From positions 13,243,369 to 13,307,368 of the forward strand of contig NC_037265.1 of the NCBI RefSeq assembly GCF_000002425.4: a stretch of 64,000 bases of DNA. Reading direction: 5' to 3'. This DNA comes from Physcomitrium patens (taxonomy: Eukaryota; Streptophyta; Bryopsida; Funariales; Funariaceae). Shown here in pieces: positions 11,500 to 23,093 of the stretch. Position 1 is the first letter of the stretch. Every line of letters starts with the position of its first letter. Made by a program: the position numbers and the translations under genes. The notes under the pieces are model-generated. The model made no database searches. It was not told the DNA's origin and saw nothing but the letters and a program-made list of their open reading frames with translations.

Positions 11500-13960
11500 T
11501 GGAATTCTCGCCCCCGCGAGGATCTTTCAATGGATAGGACGTTTTTTGAAACTACGTAGAGATCAAAACTACTTGGAACGGAATCGAAGCCTCCGTAATT
11601 ATGACCTCATTCGGTTGTGCCACCAAGTTAGGTCTCATACTGGGTACGAAGCTCGTAACAAGACCTGGATTAGATGGTTTTCTAATTGGATCAAGTTGGT
11701 CTTTTGCATTGAGATTACCCAAATGTTGAATTCTTCCTTTTTATTTTTGCTAACTCCGGATAAGAACGGCTTGGATACATTCTACCCGATTTACTGGAGA
11801 ATCTTGAGGACCTCGATTTATTTCCTCAATTTTTCCTTTGCTTTGGATCTGCTGATCTCGATTATTGAAATTGAACGGAGCATTACATTGCTAATACGTA
11901 TGCCCCGACTGCTTACAATTCTCACAAACTGGCGCATAATTGTCACTGGCTCTGGGATTGGGACATTCATTGGCATAATGACCAATCTGTCTGCAACAAA
12001 AACAACGAAGTGGTCTTCTTGTACCTCCATTAAGCATATTCGGTGTCTCCACCGGTATATATTTAGTAGGCTTGTTCCATGTAGGGTTAGAAAATGATCT
12101 TGGTTGTTCTTTTGGTACTGAGGGAACTTGGTTTGATGACGTCGATGGAGCATATTGCTGATATCTCTGCTGCTCCTTACCGTAGTTTTGGGGGTTCAAT
12201 GCAAATCCTTGATAAAAATTGGAACTTTGAAAGTTATTAAATGCTCAATTTTGTTGATTAAATCGATTTCCATTCCATCCAAACGTATTTCTCATTTGTA
12301 CTTGATTGACATCCCATTGGGTTGGTGGGATCATGGTCTGATTACTAAATTATTATTGTTGTCTTTGCCAATTCCAACAATTTGCTGTTAGGTGCTTTCC
12401 TCTGTAAAATATACATTGACCCGTTATTTGTGAGGGTGAGGGACATTCTGTTACAGAATGACCGTGGCCCTTATAATTACTGCACCATACATTGGTCCTA
12501 GTATTGGTAGGCTGTTGCCTCTTCTCTTTATCTTTGGCCATATTGACGGCCATTTCTTCTATTTTTTTCGTCAAATTCAATAATAAGGTTTCATTGGAAT
12601 CTTTTAGGGCTGGCATTATTGGTATCTCTATTGTAGTTAATGCTTGTTGTTGATACGAAAAATATGGAGCATACGCTGTTGTCACATTTGGTGGTATAGC
12701 TTGCAATGGGGTGACATTAACTTGCTCCTGAATATTGGTATTGAAATTGGCCCCTATTTTTAACATCCATGGATAACTACCCACTGATTCGTTCCAAGTT
12801 GGATTTTGATATCTACCTTGAACTGGAATCATCATAGCTCCCACAGTTAAAAACTGATCATAATGGCATTCCTTCCAAACCATGGCTCTATTAAGGGACG
12901 CAGCCATCGTAACGAGTTGAGCTTCCTTTACAAACATTTTTAGCTCTTGTAGGTAAAAACCATTGATTAATATGGATAAGATAAATGCCCCTTGCATTTG
13001 GTGATTCGGCCACTTATTGAGTATATCAACCACTCGGCCATAGTATGATTCCACCACCTCCCCTAGGATCATTTTGCTGTTCATTAACCTCTCTCGAAGG
13101 TGGTCCTCAAAACCAATTGGCCAAAAATGAGATAAAAATGTATTCTTCAATGCTTTCCAATTCAGAAATTGACCCACTGGTTGGCGGTTGTACCATTCAA
13201 ATGCCGTATCTTTTAAGGTAGCTGATAGCCATCGCAACCAAATATCTTCAATTCTGCCATTATTAGCTATATATGCTGTAAGAAAGTGAGACAAATGTTG
13301 ATCGGGATCCGCACCTAGAAATCTCCAAAAAATAGGTAGTGGTATGACACTAGTCGTACGATCACCTACTGCACCCATTTGTATTACAATCAGAATGGCT
13401 GGTCATCCTGACGCCATTGAATTTCTTGTTCCGCTAAACTCTGTTTTAAAATAATCTCTGCTTTTCCTTATTCTAGTTTTCGAGCTCTCAGTGCTCCTTG
13501 ATTTACTGTTATTTTCCACAAATAGTTTTATTGGTTGAATTGCAAGTGAAAATGTCAGATTTTAAAATACAATATAGTTATCTTTATTGGCGACCAATTT
13601 GTACCAATCTGAAGAGCCACTTTTGCTTATTTCAGCAGTACCCTCTACTGGAAAAATACCCAATGGAATACCAAATTCTTCTACGCCTCCTTCTCTTTGA
13701 GTTAACGGCCTCAAGATTTCCACTGGAATGTTAACAAAATTTTCCATGAGTGTTCTTGGCAGTTTTTCTAACGGTACATACGAGTGCAGAATTAGTAGTC
13801 TGTCCGATTCTTGATATGTTTGGATGCACTGACAAGCTTGCAACCATGGTTTAATCCAATTCTGTCGATGCTTCTTTTTAAGATTACATTCTTGCTTCTC
13901 TCTAAGTAAGTTCCTTCCTTGTGCTCTTTCATGTCTTTCTCTCAACTAATTTATTTTCTT
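11500..13960 (-). pseudogene. Family T gag region with two zinc knuckles
   Basis: The capsid-like part (about 12,500-13,380) is recognisable as a Retrotrans_gag domain by FLGADPDQHLSHFLTAY and WLSATLKDTAFEWYN. Two CCHC-type knuckles follow at about 11,880-12,030: CFCCRQIGHYANEC and CENCKQSGHT. The spacer after the knuckles (about 11,500-11,880) is homologous to sequence inside the LTRs of family A. The N-terminal extension (about 13,560-13,945) is basic. Fossil. Confidence 0.85.
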
Positions 13961-14081
13961 CGATGCAATGCTCTCGTTCTTATTAACCATAATCTTGCTT
14001 CAAACACTACTGAAATTATCTTCTTTTACCAATTTTCTCACACGTTTGGTAATTAATTCCTAACATTTAAAGCTATTATCA

Positions 14082-14100
14082 CTCCTTGGCAGCGGCACCA
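14082..14100 (-). other. Candidate primer-binding site of family T
   Basis: Minus strand TGGTGCCGCTGCCAAGGAG, three bases inside the LTR end. It resembles the TGGCGCCGTTGCC-type primer-binding site of Tat/Athila elements, which pairs with the 3' end of a host tRNA to start reverse transcription. The tRNA is not assigned with certainty. Confidence 0.7.
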
Positions 14101-14103
14101 AAA

Positions 14104-14865
14104 TGTGATTGCTCGTTTTACTTATTCTAAATTAATCTAATGGAAATAAATCCGTATAGAATGATTAGAACATAGGGAATGACTAGTTGCTTAAGCATTC
14201 ACGTTAGGATCACACAATCAACTACCTCCTGAATGTATCATCTCTATTTCCAATATTTGAACACACAAGGAAACTATAATCTCCTCTTTCATCTTATCGG
14301 TCTCTTGCTTACAGCAATTCAGTCATACCAATAACTGCTAGTTCCACCAATATATTCACCCTCATAATCTTCAACTGTGATACTGCGCCCTCACAGCTTT
14401 CAGCACACAATTACCCTCATTCCAATCATTGGAATTCTTCACACAAAACTGCCATTCACATTACAGTGTTTCATACAAACATAGACTCATTCTCATTCTT
14501 GGACTACAATCAGATTTCAACATTCAATCTTTCTTCTTCTCAAGTAATACCAATCACATTTCCATTCCATAATTCACTTCACAATATTCAGAAACTTTCA
14601 ATCCTCTTATTCAAAGAAAATAACAAACAAAAGAAAAGAGGTAGCACCAAGCTTACCCCGGCTCACAACTATCATAGCGATGGCACCTTAATTAACTTCT
14701 ACAACTCCTATATACTTTCCCTTGATTCTCCAGATTCTAATCATAATTTTGTAATTAATCACTTTTAATAACTAAATCACTCATCCGTCTTCCTGAATTT
14801 CCTATTATATGGACTATTAATATATTTTATCAATATCTTTCAAAAACAAATTAATATCTATTCTA
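14104..14865 (-). repeat. Partial 5' LTR of the minus-strand family T copy
   Basis: About 760 bp homologous, in inverted orientation, to 17,760-17,976 joined to 19,577-20,123. Shared blocks include the end AAGTAAAACGA..AATCACA and an AAGCTTGGTGCTAC block. The U3 start is missing: the LTR stops where the plus-strand copy begins. Confidence 0.85.
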
Positions 14866-14870
14866 CAGCC

Positions 14871-17060
14871 ACCAAGAAAGATTACTTCTCATTATCTTTC
14901 ACGGAGAGTATATTAGATGCAGTAGTAGGTTACAGATGTTATTTGTTCCTCGATAGATTTTTCGAGTATAATCAAGTTCAAATTACAACGGAAGACCAAC
15001 TCAAGACAATCTTTACTACGGATTGAGGCACATTTGCGTATCGCATGATGGCTTTTAGGTTATGCAACGCTTGAGCCACGTTTCATAGAGTAATGAATCA
15101 AGCCTTCCAAGATTATATCCGAATGATTATGGAGATATTTTTAGATGACTTTTGTGCATTCAGTACCAAACAAGATCATCTTAATTGTCTAGGCAAATAT
15201 TTGGCTCACTGCACTAAGTTAAGAATATTGTTGAACTCGGATAAGTATCAATTCGGTGTTTTGTCAAGAAAATTATTGAGACATATCATCTCCAGCCGTG
15301 GTATTGCTATAGATCCTAACAAAGTAAAACATATCATGAACTTACTCAAATCAGAGATGATCTTTGGTGTTCGAGGGTTTGTCGACAATGTCAGTTATTA
15401 TCAATAATTCATTTGTTTCTTCGCAGTTATTTATCAACCTTTAACGAACTTACTGAAGAAACCTCCGTAAGATGAGTCTAGTCCCATCTGGACCATGGAG
15501 TGTACCATGGCTTTTGAAGCGTTGAAGTCAAAATTGGTCTCTGCACCAATATTGGTAGCCTCTTGTTGGATGGAGCCCTTTCATGTGAAAGTTGATGCAT
15601 CCAATGTGGCTATTGAATCAGTGCTAAGTCAGAAGGATGATAAGAATCTGGATCATCCTATCTATTATGCCAATCAACAATTGATGGCTACCGAACGCAA
15701 TTACACTACTATTGAATGCAAAGCATTGGATATGATATACTTTGTTCAAAAATTTTGGCACTATTTACTTGAATATTCGTTTGTATTTTATGCGGATCAT
15801 GATATCCTCAAATACATGGTTAATAAGCGTCAATTGAGTGGGTGCATTGCTCGATGGGTCTTACTCCTACAAGAGTTCAATTTTACGATTGTTGTACGAC
15901 TTGGGAAGAAACATGCCAATGTTGATCATTTATCCCATTTTTCTAATATTCTCGACAACAAGCCTATCTTTGATGCTCTTTTTGATGCCAAATTATTTGT
16001 GGTGGATGTGATTTCCTCCGAGTATAGTGAAATCATTCAGTTTTTGATCTTCCACACTTTTCCATTGACTTTTACTTACGAGCTTAAGAAACGACTCATT
16101 CTGAAGAGTGCTCTGTATACGATGATTCGCGATGCTTTGTATAAACAAGGCAAAGATGACATTTTATAATGCTGTATCTTTTCAAGTGAAGTATAGTCGA
16201 TCCTAGAGGGTTGCCATTTGGATTGTTGTGGTGGTCATTTTGCGGAAGATAGTACTGCTCGCAAGGCTTTAATGGCCGGAAATTGGTGGCCCACAATGTT
16301 TTTTGATGCGCACCAATTTGTTCGTTGTTGTCATCCCTGTCAACAAATTGACCGACCAACGGGCACTTCATCCATGTCGTTAGTATCAATCTTGGCACAG
16401 GCACCATTTGAAAAATGGGATATTGATTTTGTTGGTCCTATAGCACCAACGTCTAAACCTGGCTAGAAGCGGTATATTTTAGTCGCCATAGATTATGTAA
16501 CCAAATAGGCAGAAGCTATTGCTATCCGCAATGATAATGCCAATATGATGGCTACTTTTTTATATGAGAATATTATAACTCGATTTGGGTGTCCAAAAGA
16601 ATTGGTTAGCAATCATAGCACCCATTTCCTCAATGCTACCATAGCAGCCTTGACGAACACATACGACATCAAGCATCGAAAAACTACTCCATATCATCCT
16701 CGTGCTAATGGACAAACAAAAAAGAACAATGGAATTTTGTGTAAGGTCTTAACTAAGACAATTTTGGGGGCAGGTACCGATTGGGAGACCAAACTCTTTG
16801 CGACTTTTTGGGCATATCGTACCGCATATAAAGTAACTACCAACTCTACTCCGTTTTAATTAGTTTACAGTCAAGAGATAATTTTACCCATCGAATTGGA
16901 GGTTCAAAGTTTACGGATTGCCTTGGATGAACGACTCAGTGATAAAAAATCATTATATTTTCAATTGGAAAAATTGGAGAAATTGGATGAAATATGGACT
17001 ACAGCTCTTTTCAACATGGAAGCAATTCAAAAACGGAGATAGAGTTACTATGATAGTAAA
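14871..17060 (+). pseudogene. Family T reverse transcriptase, RNase H and integrase region (plus copy)
   Basis: RT: MIMEIFLDDFCAFSTKQDHL with the FLDD box and KLLRHIISSRGIAIDPNK. RNase H: VKVDASNVAIESVLSQKDD and KHANVDHLSHFS. Integrase: CCGGHFAEDSTARKALMAGN, CHPCQQIDRPTG, then PKELVSNHSTHFLNATIAA and TTPYHPRANGQTKK. The part up to about 17,300 looks like a decayed integrase C-terminal tail. Fossil. Confidence 0.87.
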
Positions 17061-17976
17061 CTGCATCTAAAGTGTTTTATGCCCAATGATTTGATATTGC
17101 TGTATGATAGTCGATTTAATCATTTTCTGCGTAAATTTTAAATTTGTTGGCATGTGCCGTATTGCGTGGTTGAGGATTTTTTCAATAAGTCTATTCAATT
17201 GGAGGATTTCATCGGCCATCAATTCAGTACCCGAATTAATGGGAACCAATTATGGTTATATAATACAGAAAACTCGGGATGGGTTTTCATTTTTTTTTTA
17301 GAGGAGGTGAGAAACGAACAGTATGGGTAACATATTGTCATTATCACCGTTAATAAGAGAATATGAGTGGGGCACCAATTAGAAGTCATTCTGTATTGTC
17401 ATTTTTGGTTGTTTTTTTGAAATTGCCATTTTTTGTGTTCCTTGCATTTTCAAGAGTAGTAGTTCCAGTCACGCGCTTGACAGAGAGAGCATCATGGCAA
17501 TTGAAAGTACAAAGCCTGCTATGGACAAAGTAGACAGTGGCCAAAATGTGAAAGCTAAACGTACATCAAAACCAGCTTCTGTGATAATCGTTACCAATAT
17601 GGAGCCAATGAAGTTAGATATCTATTGGACGCTAAGAAGAATAAGAGACTTTTAGAATGCGCAATTGGACCAAAAGAAATAGTAATTTTGTAGAGTTCGA
17701 TTAAGTAGTTTTTAGGAAGGTAACAATTGTGTGTTTGCGAGGACGCTATACAGATAGGATTAGGGCTACGTAGAATAGATATTAGTTCGTTTTTATAAGA
17801 TATTGGTAAAATAGACTAATTATCCATAGAATAGTCAGTTCAAGAGGACGGATGATTGATTTAGTTATAAAAAGCCGTTAATTAAAGGATTATGGTTAGA
17901 ATCTGGAAATTGGGAGCAATTATATAGGAGTTGTAGAAGTTTATTGGGATGCCAGACTGTGATAGTCATGAGCCGA

Positions 17977-19576
17977 TGTCGTGTTGTAATTTATTCATAG
18001 TGTAAAAATAATGGTTATTATATTAATATTTTTTAATAATGACCTTAAAAAATAATGAGTTATTTTCTATAGAATTTCATAGTTTATAGAAAGCTTAAAT
18101 AACTTGTGTAAGTTTTATAAGTAAAAGTAGAAGTAATATGGTATTTAATATAGAAGATGTAGAAAAATATGGGTATTGATATTATAGTATTGTGGCCTTA
18201 GGCCATCTACGTGGATAGATAAGGCAAGGATAAGAGGATCTTCACTCTCATTGGCTGTAGGTCATGACCAATGAACTTCAAGGGGCTGTCCGAGAGAAAA
18301 CCGAAGGGGAGGCCACTTCTATAGGGGAATTCGAGGGTTTAGAGGAGAGATTCAGGAAGCTTGTGTTTTGGGCTATAATTTTGGTATATAAAGTTTGTTA
18401 CTTGAGTTTTGTATGAAGAAGTTAAGGTTGTTTGAAGTTAGGGTGTGAATTGTTTACCGACTGTCACTCTTTTAAGCATACAGAAAGTTGTAGAAGGTTT
18501 TCTGAAAAACAAAAGGTGTCGTTGGAAAGCTGGTTTGAAGGACTAAAATTTTTGTGATAGGGTTGTTAACTTTGAGTCTGTAATGAGAGAGTTATGGCAG
18601 TTTAAAGTCTAGATGTGAAATTTGTACCTACTGTCACTCTTTCAAGCATACAAAGAATTGTAGAAAGGCCTTTAACAATCGAAAGGTAGAGTTGGAAAGT
18701 TGACTTAAAGGGCTTCAATTATTGTGCAAGATTTGATGAAATCAGATCTGAAGTGAGGAAGAAATGGCTAGTCGAAGTCAGAGCTTGCAAATTAAGGAAG
18801 TAAGTGAACCGAATTGTTGATGGTTATGTTTTGAGCCATTTTTTTTTGAGCATTTTAAATGAATTTTGGCTCAAACTTGCCAAAGGTGTAGTTATAATAT
18901 TGAGAAGCTATGCAAAAAAAAAAAATTCATGTCATTTGAGTGTTGGGTTTGTAAGAAATCACAAAATCAGTATATAGGTGTTTGTAAGTCAACATGTAAA
19001 GGCCGTGCTACTAAAATTGTGTTATCTAGATTTTTGTAAAGAATCGACGGTTGAAAATTGGATATAAAAGAGTTAAGAGTACTGCCTTACTTCTCAAAAC
19101 ATTTGAGCTCAATCTAACGGTTTGATTGAGAATTATCAAATTTTAAAGTTCAGTGCATCAAAGGGATTCGGTATTGAAGGAGTTTTGGTATTATAAGGAT
19201 TTTACTACCACAAAAAGAGTTTTGGAAATTACAAAAGATTTGGAAATTATTGATTGATTTTTCTATTATTAGAGGTCTGGTAATTATTATTTATTGCTAC
19301 AACTTTTACTATTATTGGAATTCTGATAATTATTATTAATTACTACAACTTCTATTATTACTTGAGGTTTGATAATTGTTATTTACCATTACAACTTTTA
19401 CATTTACTAGAGGCTTGGCATTTGATGTTTATTGCTACTATATTTAATATCATAAAAAGAAATAAAAAAAAAATTATAAATAAACTTAGAATATTTTTAA
19501 TCTTATGATTAATTGAGAATTTAGTGTCAGCCAAAAGCCCAGCGCTTTCTCAAGGCAAACTCTCTTTTCCTCGACA
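17977..19576 (+). repeat. Solo LTR (about 1.6 kb) inserted in the family T LTR
   Basis: The family T LTR reads without interruption on the minus copy (14,660-14,690). On the plus copy it is split between GAGCCGA (to 17,976) and TTGGAGTAAGC (from 19,577). The insert starts TGTCGTGTTGTAA, the same first 13 bases as family A LTRs, and ends TCGACA. No clear target repeat is visible. Inside it a unit of about 170 bp is present twice (about 18,420-18,760). No coding sequence seen. Confidence 0.7.
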
Positions 19577-20189
19577 TTGGAGTAAGCTTGGTGCTACTTC
19601 TTTGTTTCTTTGTTTCTTTGTTGTTGAAGAGTAATGGATAGTTTGTGAATACTGAGAAGTGAGTCAGTGGAATAAATTAGAGATTGATTTATGAGTTATT
19701 GATCATGTAATTGGAGTACTGAGTCATTAAATTATATGAGAAGTTATTGGAAGATTGATTGTGAATGGAAGATTATGATTATTGTTTATTGAGAATTGTG
19801 TGTGTTTTGACAGAGGAAGTCTGTGATTACAGAAATTAAGTAAATTCAGATTTGTTGGAATGAAGTATGTCATTTCTAGTGTTGGATGGAAATTATGTCT
19901 TTTGAGAGTGCAAAGTTGCACACTGTTGTTATCACTTGATGAAGGAGTATTGCTACTGGGAGAAAGCATCGTAATGTTTCTTGGTGTTTCAGTGATTTAG
20001 TTTATGGTTAATTGAGTGATCCTAACATGTAAGTTCATGCGCTTAGTCTTTCCCTGAGTTTGAATCCCCCTCTACAAGTTTATTCTCAAAAGAATTTGTA
20101 GAATAAGTAAAACGATAATCACAAGCCCCTCAACATCTAATTGGATTATCTTGCATTTCTTTCAATTTGTAAGTGTGATAAATTTTATC

Positions 20190-20602
20190 TTTCTTGTGCT
20201 TCTTTCTAACTAAGATTTTAAGAAGTATGCTAATTTTGAATTGATGTCAATGATTTAATCAGTAATTATTGAGGTTTCAATTTACTATAGGATTTGATTT
20301 AGGATTTATCTACAATTTGATTAGAGCTTTGGATTTGGCCTAGGATTTTGTTAGAATTAGGATTTGCTTAAAATTTGATTTAGAACTTGACTAAGAATTG
20401 ATTAGAATTTATTTAGAATTTATCTAGGATTTAAGATTTTATTAGAAATTTATTAAGGTTTGACATAAGATTTGATTAAGGTTCAATTAGAATTTCAATT
20501 AGAATTATATTAGAATTTTTATTTTGATTATTTCTTAAGGATTCTTTGTTATTTTTTTAAAGATTTTTATTTTTAGTATTTTTTAAAGATTATTGTTATT
20601 AT
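20190..20602 (+). repeat. Ancient family B LTR, left part
   Basis: AT-rich block with repeated GGATTTGATTTAGG-type words. It aligns in inverted orientation with 27,961-28,420 of the B-type LTR at 27,691-29,354. The rest of this LTR reappears at 42,243-42,505 on the far side of the Copia element C, with ATTAT on both sides as a possible target repeat. The 5' end is not resolved. Confidence 0.65.
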
Positions 20603-20786
20603 TGAAGAAAAATAACTTTGAAATCACCAACATATAGCATCAACAAGGTTGCTGTCATGGACACAGAAATATAGACTCGAGATCTAAGAAGAAGTTCAAG
20701 AAGAACTAGCAAGAAATAGATTAATCAGATGAGAACAACACTAGAGAGGTGAGCTAGAGCTCCAAGAGATGTGTTGGTGATATTCC

Positions 20787-20794
20787 AATATATA
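20787..20794 (-). promoter_or_regulatory. Candidate TATA box of the D LTR
   Basis: TATATATT on the minus strand, downstream of the heat-shock element cluster and repeated at 26,394-26,401 in the other LTR. Spacing and order fit a U3 promoter with the RNA start about 30 bp further on. Confidence 0.6.
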
Positions 20795-20835
20795 CTTCTA
20801 TTTAGGAAGCATCTCAAGCAACTTCTACCAACTAA

Positions 20836-20901
20836 GAAGCTTCTAGAAGGTTCCAGAGACTTGCTTCTAGAAGATTCTAGAAACTTGTCTCTAGAAGGTT
20901 C
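20836..20901 (-). promoter_or_regulatory. Heat-shock element cluster in the D LTR
   Basis: Perfect alternating GAA/TTC units at 2-base spacing: GAAGCTTCTAGAAGGTTC at 20,836-20,853 (four units), TTCTAGAAGATTCTAGAA at 20,865-20,882 (four units), and GAAGGTTC at 20,894-20,901. In the direction of the element these lie in U3, 40-110 bp upstream of the TATA box. In plants nGAAnnTTCnnGAAn is the binding site of heat-shock transcription factors, as in the heat-activated Copia element ONSEN. Function here is inferred. Confidence 0.75.
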
Positions 20902-21429
20902 TAAGGATTATGTCCCTAACATCACCCCCTCCTTTAGCTTCGAGGTCTCTGAGAAGCAATGTTGTTGATTAGTACCAACACAAGAAAATGAAGATCTGTC
21001 GCATAACGTCTACTATGAACTCCAACTGTTGTTCACGAGACAAGTGGTTCATCGGCCCTTGAAGCCAACGGTAGTGGCCCACTCCTTCAATTTTTGACCA
21101 AGCATGAACTTCCGTATCCTCATTGTGAAAATGTCTTGTAAACACGCCTTTTGGCAGACCATCATAAGCAGGCTCGAACTCAAATACAATCACCAGTGAT
21201 CGGTTACTTGGTATCCTCCATCATCGTTGTGGTGTAGGCGGTTCTTCATCTCGGGGTCGCCTTCGTGAGCTAGTCGGTTGAGATAATCTGACTAGCATAG
21301 TATCTATCTCTTGACTATCCATATCAGAAAACCAAACTATGACTATTAAAAAAATTCTATTTTATCTTGGAGAAAATAACTACATCAATTACGAATTTTG
21401 GTGTGCTCTCCCCCTTTCTTATATTCTTG

Positions 21430-22660
21430 GGTAAGCAAGCTTCAGAATGAAGTTATCGTCGAACCGGCTCAGGTTTATGAGAATGTTGTTGATGAAACTC
21501 GTATACCTTTTGCGGCGCATTGGCGAGATTTTTAGCTGGCTCCCACATTCGCTCATTAATGTCGTAGCCGCACCAATGAACAAGATACTCCAACTTGCCC
21601 CACCTTCGCCGTGAATCCAGTACCTTTTCAACCTCATATTCCTCGTGGTTCTCGATCTCAATACTAGGTGGCAGACATTGTACTCTTTCAGAAAAAGACG
21701 ACTCTCGATAAGGCTCTAATAGAGAAACATGAAAGACTGGATGTACCTTCATAGAAGCCGATAATTCCAGACGGTACGCCACTGGATTGATTTGCTTCTG
21801 GATGATAAATGGTCCCAATCTTTGATAGTCCAACTTATCACATGGTCGCTTGGTCTTGATATTCAGTCGAAAAAGCCATGCTTTATCTCGAACTTTGAAA
21901 GTAGGTGCTTGATTCCAAAATCTATCTGCAGACGCCTTGTAGGATTCTTGAGCGGATTGTAATTGAAGCTTCAACGTATTTTGAAGCTCTGATGGTTGTT
22001 TCGTAAATCCTTCAGCTGCTGGATTGTTATTTATTGATGGACTCAATAAATCAAGCTTCGGATGATACCCATAGTTGGAAAAGAATGGTGTGTATTGAGT
22101 CGACGCATGGAAGGTGTTGTTATATGCAAAATCGGTTAACGGCAGATATGTGGCCCAATCGTCCTGCTGATAGTTGATGTTGTATCGTAAGTATTGTTCC
22201 AAGACTTAGTTCACCCGTTCTGTTTGGCCGCCAGTTTGAGGATGGAAAGCCGAAGAAAGCTTGATATCCACCTTCAGTATCTCAAAAAGAGATCTCCAAA
22301 ACTTTGATACGAACTGGGTTCCTCAATCTGATATGATATCATCTGGTAGTCCATGATATCAATACACATTATTGAGAAAGAGCCTTGCTGTGACTTCACT
22401 GGACAATGTCTTCTTGCAAGGAACAAAGTGCGTCATCTTTGTAAGCCGATCTACCATGACAAAGATGCTGTCAAATAAGTTCGATGATGGCAGGTCCGTG
22501 ATGAAGTCCATGGAAACTGAAGACCATGGTCGACGTGGAATCGGCAATGGCTATAGGAGTCCATAAGGGCGATGCCGAGGATTCTTGGATCTTGAATAAA
22601 TGTCGCAGGAGAGGACAAAATCTTTCACATCCTTCCACATTTGGAGCCACCAAAAATCTC
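21430..22660 (-). pseudogene. Integrase with C-terminal chromodomain (element D)
   Basis: The core is marked by [15 protein letters not shown], followed by DFAYNNTFHASTQYTPFF and the GPF/Y-like block LDYQRLGPFIIQKQINP with VHPVFHVSLLEPYRES. A chromodomain follows: EYEVEKVLDSRRR, LEYLVHWCGYD and WEPAKNL carry the expected aromatic residues. Chromodomains on integrases steer insertion toward particular chromatin. Fossil. Confidence 0.9.
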
Positions 22661-23093
22661 GAGAAATAAGCTCCAAGGTCTTGTTGAATCCAAAATGTCC
22701 CACAGTTGGAAAATCATGGCAAGATTAAAGAACTCGGAGTCGTGCTAGTCCTTTTGGGATATACAACCGCTCCTCAAAGTATAAAAGATCTCCCTCCACA
22801 TTGAACTTGTCGTCATTCGTACGCTACTTAATATCAATGGCTATTGGATCTTCAATAGTTATGGCACGTACCTGATTCAAGAAGTCAGCATCAATTGGCA
22901 CAATAGTAGCGCAAAGCCGAAATTACTCTGGCTTCAACAACGTCATACATTGTTGATCAAACATTGCTTCTCCAGCCTTTGATACAAGATACGATCTCCT
23001 CGATAAGGTATCGGATAGTCTTTGCTGCTTTCCAGGTCGATAAGTGATAACAAAATCGAATCTAGATAGCAACATACTCCACCAAGCTTGACG

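Larger units (their letters stand above)
8199..14865 (-). mobile_element. Ty3/Gypsy element, Tat/Athila-like family T, minus-strand copy (partial, broken)
   Basis: Minus-strand order: partial 5' LTR (14,104-14,865), primer-binding site (14,082-14,100), gag (about 11,500-13,960), protease (about 10,690-11,400), reverse transcriptase (about 9,560-10,280), RNase H (about 8,980-9,560) and integrase (about 8,199-8,780). The integrase is cut by the family A LTR at 8,198. Motifs such as PFGLCNAPAMFQRVM and EIFLDDFCAFSTK are typical of plant Tat/Athila-type Gypsy elements. Broken in many places, roughly ten or more. Confidence 0.9.
14866..20123 (+). mobile_element. Ty3/Gypsy family T, plus-strand copy (5' truncated, broken)
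   Basis: Begins inside reverse transcriptase (ATKKDYF block at about 14,871), then RNase H (about 15,490-16,170), integrase (about 16,200-17,060 and beyond) and a 3' LTR ending AATCACA at 20,123. A purine-rich stretch at about 17,300-17,320 is a possible polypurine tract. The LTR start is not fixed, but lies between about 17,300 and 17,763. The LTR is interrupted by a 1.6-kb solo LTR. No gag or 5' LTR is present in this orientation. Many breaks. Confidence 0.88.
20653..20921 (-). repeat. 3' LTR of element D
   Basis: Reads TGTTAGGGACATAATCC to CCATGACA on the minus strand. The polypurine tract AAAGGAGGGGGTGA lies immediately upstream in that orientation (20,922-20,935). It holds a cluster of heat-shock-type elements and a TATA box, listed separately. 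It is shorter than the 5' LTR, which has one more copy of a roughly 101-bp module and a 30-nt hairpin. Confidence 0.92.

Noticed and set aside
17500-17680. Possible extra gene after integrase in family T (frame starting MAIESTKPAMDK)
   Set aside because: Short, interrupted and in the uncertain zone between pol and LTR; no family resemblance.
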